Source: HGM04593 sp045533955 (GTDB lineage: Bacteria; Bacteroidota; Bacteroidia; Bacteroidales; Bacteroidaceae). From it: DNA of 64,000 nt. The notes beneath the pieces were generated by a model. That model was not told the DNA's origin and did no database searches. It was given only the letters and a program-made list of their open reading frames with translations. The translations under genes and the position numbers were made by a program. How positions within the stretch are numbered: the stretch's first letter is position 1; the number at the start of each line of letters is the position of its first letter. Of this stretch, positions 61,216 to 64,000 are shown piece by piece. Where the stretch lies: assembly GCA_045533955.1 (NCBI GenBank), contig JAZSIU010000047.1, forward strand, positions 1-64,000, written 5' to 3'.

Positions 61216-62895
61216 ATGAATTTTAAGAATCTTTTAGCTTCTGCATTTGTTGCAGTAATGGCTTTTGCCGGTACAACGGCACAAGCACAATCTTTGTCGA
61301 GCTCGACAAAGTGGCATTGGGACAAAGGTACTATCGTTGTTGAGACACCCGAGCGTCCCGAGGGACAGCAGCACGCATTAAACCTTGCCGTTGCTCCCAT
61401 TAAGACTGTTCGCGTAGCGTTTGTAGGTCTTGGTATGCGTGGCGACGGTGCCGTTATCCGTTTCTGCCGTATTCCCGGTGTCGAGATTGTTGCTCTTTGC
61501 GACTACGAGTACAATCGCGCCGAGGAGTGCAATAAGTTCTTGCGCGAGCAGGGCCTTATGCCCGCCGACATCTACTCGGGCGAGAAGGGTTACGAGGAGC
61601 TTTGCAAGCGAGATGACATCGACCTCGTTTACATTGCAGCCGATTGGAACCACCACTATCCCATCGCAAAATTCGCTATTGAGAATGGCAAGCACGCTGC
61701 AATTGAGGTGCCTTCGGCTATGAACCTCGAGCAGTGCTGGAGCCTTATCAACCTCTCTGAGCAGAAGCGTCTCCACTGCTTCATCCTCGAGAATTGCTGC
61801 TACGACGACTACGAAATGAACGCTCTTGCAATGGCTCAGGACGGAGTATTCGGTGAGATTATCCGCGCCGAGGGTGCTTACATCCACAGCCTCGAGTGGT
61901 TCTGGGATGCTTATTGGAAAGACCCCGCCGACAACGACACAGACAACCTCCACTGGCGTCTTAAATATAACAAGGAGAATCGTGGCGACCTCTACGCTAC
62001 TCACGGCCTTGGCCCCGTTGCTCAGTGCCTCGACATTCACCGTGGCGACCGCTTCACCACCCTCGTAGCAATGGACACCGATCCTTTCTTCGGCAAGGAG
62101 CTCGTTAAGGAGAAAACCGGCAAGGAGTGCAAGGAGTTCCGCAACGGCGACCACACAACAACTCTTATGCGTACAGCAAAGGGTAAGGTTGTTGAGATTC
62201 AGCACAACGTAATGACCCCCCAGCCCTACAACCGCCTCTTCAAGCTCACAGGTACAAAGGGCTACGCAACAAAGTACCCCACACCCGAGTTTGCACTCTC
62301 GGGCGAGGCACTCAAAGGCACAGGCGCCCCCAAGGTTGACAATCTGAACGCTCACGGCTTTATGAACGCCGAGCAGAAGCAGGCTCTTCAGGCAAAATAC
62401 TACCACCCCATCCTCAAAAAGTATGTTGAGAAGGGTCGCGACCTCGGTCACGGTGGTATGGACTTTGTAATGGACTCTCGTCTTGTATATTGTTTGCAGA
62501 ATGGTCTGCCCCTTGATATGGACGTATATGATATGGCAGAGTGGTGCTGCTTGGCCGAGCTCGGTACATTGTCAATGGACAACAACAGCGCAGCCGTTAC
62601 ATTCCCCGATTTTACTCGTGGCTACTGGAACGAGCAGAAGGGTTACAAGCACGCATTCGCTACTCCCGAGGCCGAGGCAGCCACAGAGGCTGAGGCCGAG
62701 GCTTACAGCGCTGCACAGAAAGAGGTAACAGCCAAGAAGAACCTTTGGGCTCTCTACGACGCAGTTCAGGCCGCCAAGGCTGCCGGCGACGCAAAGGCCG
62801 AGGCTAAGGCTCAGAAGAAGCTCGACTCAGCTAAAGCATCTGCCGAAAAGGCTATTGAAAAGGCTCTGAAGAAGGCTCTTGCAGCAAAGAAGTAA
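61216..62895 (+). CDS. GH109-like Gfo/Idh/MocA-fold protein, secreted
   Basis: The 559-residue exported protein has a signal peptide (about 1-25, TTAQAQ). The nucleotide-binding loop is VAFVGLGMRGDG (about 68-79). Blocks match the GH109 NAD-dependent alpha-N-acetylgalactosaminidases: EVPSAMNLEQCW, FILENCCYDDYEMNAL (about 193-208), THGLGPVAQCLDIHRGDRF (about 259-277) and HGGMDFVMD. GH109 enzymes cleave alpha-GalNAc with a bound NAD. The last 70 residues are an Ala/Lys/Glu coiled-coil-like extension (KAEAKAQKKLDSAKASAEKA) not part of the family. Codon use is richer in AAG and T-ending codons than in the neighbours, suggesting high expression or a different history. A terminator follows. Confidence 0.88.
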   Translation: MNFKNLLASAFVAVMAFAGTTAQAQSLSSSTKWHWDKGTIVVETPERPEGQQHALNLAVAPIKTVRVAFVGLGMRGDGAVIRFCRIPGVEIVALCDYEYNRAEECNKFLREQGLMPADIYSGEKGYEELCKRDDIDLVYIAADWNHHYPIAKFAIENGKHAAIEVPSAMNLEQCWSLINLSEQKRLHCFILENCCYDDYEMNALAMAQDGVFGEIIRAEGAYIHSLEWFWDAYWKDPADNDTDNLHWRLKYNKENRGDLYATHGLGPVAQCLDIHRGDRFTTLVAMDTDPFFGKELVKEKTGKECKEFRNGDHTTTLMRTAKGKVVEIQHNVMTPQPYNRLFKLTGTKGYATKYPTPEFALSGEALKGTGAPKVDNLNAHGFMNAEQKQALQAKYYHPILKKYVEKGRDLGHGGMDFVMDSRLVYCLQNGLPLDMDVYDMAEWCCLAELGTLSMDNNSAAVTFPDFTRGYWNEQKGYKHAFATPEAEAATEAEAEAYSAAQKEVTAKKNLWALYDAVQAAKAAGDAKAEAKAQKKLDSAKASAEKAIEKALKKALAAKK

Positions 62896-62908
62896 TTCCT
62901 TTTTAGAA

Positions 62909-62956
62909 ATTCAAACAAAAAGGTAGGCCCTAAAAAGCCTACCTTTTTGTTTGAAT
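62909..62956 (+). terminator. Terminator of the GH109-like gene
   Basis: A perfect 20-bp stem pairs 62909-62928 (core CAAACAAAAAGGTAGGC) with 62937-62956, loop CCTAAAAA. Confidence 0.93.
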
Positions 62957-63254
62957 CCACTCTTTAAAAATTCTGCAACAAAGAAGCGCTATCAGCCTTT
63001 AATATAAAGACAAAAGAGAGGGCAGATAAAAAGCAGGATAAAACCCAAGTAATCATCTGATACACTTTTATTTACAGAAATTATCATTAACACGATAAAA
63101 TGGGTCTTACAAAGCAGTCGGACTTTGCTGTCCTACTTTATTTCAACACAAGAAATACAAAATAGAATCCTTATAAGGCATAATTGCAAATCCCGGCCAC
63201 CGACAATAATACATCTAAATATCTTCGGCATACATTTAAAAGTATAAAGAGACA

Positions 63255-63289
63255 AAAAAGTGTGAAAGCCGTCGGCCCTCACACTTTTT
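63255..63289 (-). terminator. Terminator of kbl
   Basis: AAAAAGTGTGA (63255-63265) pairs with TCACACTTTTT (63279-63289), with an inner GCCG/CGGC pairing in the loop; it lies 23 bases past the kbl stop on the minus strand. Confidence 0.75.
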
Positions 63290-63311
63290 AATATCTAAAA
63301 GCAATCTATAA

Positions 63312-64000
63312 TTACTTAATCACACCAAGTTCCTTACCCACCTTAATAAAAGCAGCAATTGCTCGGTCGAGGTGCTCGGGCTCGTGTCCGGCCGACAACT
63401 GCACACGGATGCGCGCCTGTCCTTTGGGAACAACAGGATAATAGAAACCCGTAACAAAAATACCCTCCTCGGCCATCTTTGATGCGAAAATCTGCGAGAG
63501 CTTGGCATCGTAAAGCATCACTGCACAAATAGCCGACTGCGTAGGCTTAATGTCGAATCCGGCAGCCATCATCTTATCGCGGAAATAGTTTACATTAGCT
63601 TGGAGTTTATCGTGCAGAGCATCACTCTCGCCCAACATCTTAAACATCTCGATAGACGCACCAACCACCGAAGGAGGCAACGAATTTGAGAAAAGATAGG
63701 GACGCGAACGCTGACGGAGCATATCAATAATCTCCTTGCGACCCGTTGTGAAGCCACCTACGGCACCGCCAAAGGCCTTACCCAGCGTACCGGTGAAAAT
63801 ATCAATGCGGCCGTAGCAATCGAATTGCTCGGCAACGCCGTGGCCCGTAGCGCCCACCACACCGGCCGAGTGGCTCTCGTCAACCATCACAAGAGCATCA
63901 TATTTCTCGGCAAGGTCGCATATTTTATCCATAGGTGCCACATTACCATCCATTGAGAATACACCATCGGTAACAACGATGCGGAAGCGTTGAGCCTGAG
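63312..64000 (-). CDS. kbl: Glycine C-acetyltransferase (2-amino-3-ketobutyrate CoA ligase), C-terminal part
   Basis: The frame is open to the right edge of the window, so the first part of the gene is missing; 229 residues are visible. The PLP-binding lysine is in TGTLGKAFGGAVGGF, preceded by VMVDESHSAGVVG (Asp and His contacting PLP). SRPYLFSNSLPP and GFYYPVVPKGQARIRVQLSAGH are typical of the alpha-oxoamine synthase family, and the glycine acetyltransferase subtype fits best. It cleaves 2-amino-3-oxobutyrate (from threonine) with CoA to glycine and acetyl-CoA. Serine palmitoyltransferase-like paralogues in Bacteroidales are a less likely alternative. Confidence 0.88.
   Translation of the reverse strand, partial: QAQRFRIVVTDGVFSMDGNVAPMDKICDLAEKYDALVMVDESHSAGVVGATGHGVAEQFDCYGRIDIFTGTLGKAFGGAVGGFTTGRKEIIDMLRQRSRPYLFSNSLPPSVVGASIEMFKMLGESDALHDKLQANVNYFRDKMMAAGFDIKPTQSAICAVMLYDAKLSQIFASKMAEEGIFVTGFYYPVVPKGQARIRVQLSAGHEPEHLDRAIAAFIKVGKELGVIK

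Larger units (their letters stand above)
62896..63311. other. 416-base intergenic region
   Basis: It holds the terminator of the GH109-like gene (62909-62956) and that of kbl (63255-63289). The roughly 300 bases between are A/T-rich with no convincing frame, promoter pair or repeat that I can see. Confidence 0.6.

Overview
The window is chromosomal DNA from a member of the order Bacteroidales, most likely a gut, glycan-degrading lineage that I cannot place below order. The evidence is consistent. Many genes are preceded by the Bacteroidetes promoter box TAnnTTTG (often as TATCTTCG). There is an UpxY-type NusG paralogue, a DUF5103 (type IX secretion plug) protein, a BspA-like leucine-rich-repeat protein, a short archaeal/eukaryote-type ProS, an LptD-like protein, and a serine-type sulfatase beside an anaerobic sulfatase maturase. 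No plasmid, phage or transposase genes are visible, and the window holds one tRNA.

Layout, left to right. 1-2.6 kb: two tandem paralogous Ser/Thr kinases (one cut by the window edge), the complete one ending in WG repeats. 2.9-12.6 kb: formate-tetrahydrofolate ligase, a tricorn-like protease, a large GH20 hexosaminidase and a GT2 glycosyltransferase. 12.9-17.3 kb: GlnS, a TPR protein and a mannose-1-phosphate guanylyltransferase. 17.8-23.9 kb: a two-gene UpxY/WecA-like unit, DUF5103, DUF1460, a CDP-glycerol glycerophosphotransferase-like protein and an OmpA-family lipoprotein. 24-35.4 kb: ProS, an LRR-TonB fusion, a GT10 fucosyltransferase with a lipid A acyltransferase, tRNA-Arg(CCG), AsnA-Ung and LptD. 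35.6-41 kb: an HD protein and a five-gene unit (VTC polyphosphate polymerase, DUF4956, DUF2490, CTD-like protein, Cthe_2159-like beta-helix protein). 41.1-51.2 kb: housekeeping genes (PyrH, BirA, YjbR, YraN, TadA, PssA/Psd, DnaE, TrxA). 51.4-52.9 kb: a radical SAM/SPASM maturase translationally coupled to a repeat-bearing precursor peptide. 53-61 kb: a minus-strand operon of sulfatase, anSME, NagB-LmbE fusion and GH35-like protein, preceded by a ROK sugar kinase. 61.2-64 kb: a GH109-like oxidoreductase-fold protein and a partial Kbl.

Three things stand out. First, the radical SAM gene and its 137-residue acidic partner, with three VYGP(P/L)P segments, form a compact ribosomal-peptide (RiPP) modification locus. 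Second, several intergenic regions share a structured repeat: two small stem-loops, the second containing the promoter -7 box, with arms that change in a compensating way between copies. Third, the amino-sugar operon contains two proteins whose family catalytic residues are replaced (NagB-like His to Gln; GH35-like acid/base Glu to Pro). The VTC/DUF4956/DUF2490/beta-helix unit is a further candidate for an undescribed cell-envelope process.

Starts were moved to internal ATG codons wherever the longest frame began at TTG or GTG. All functional names rest on motifs read by eye; no database search was possible.
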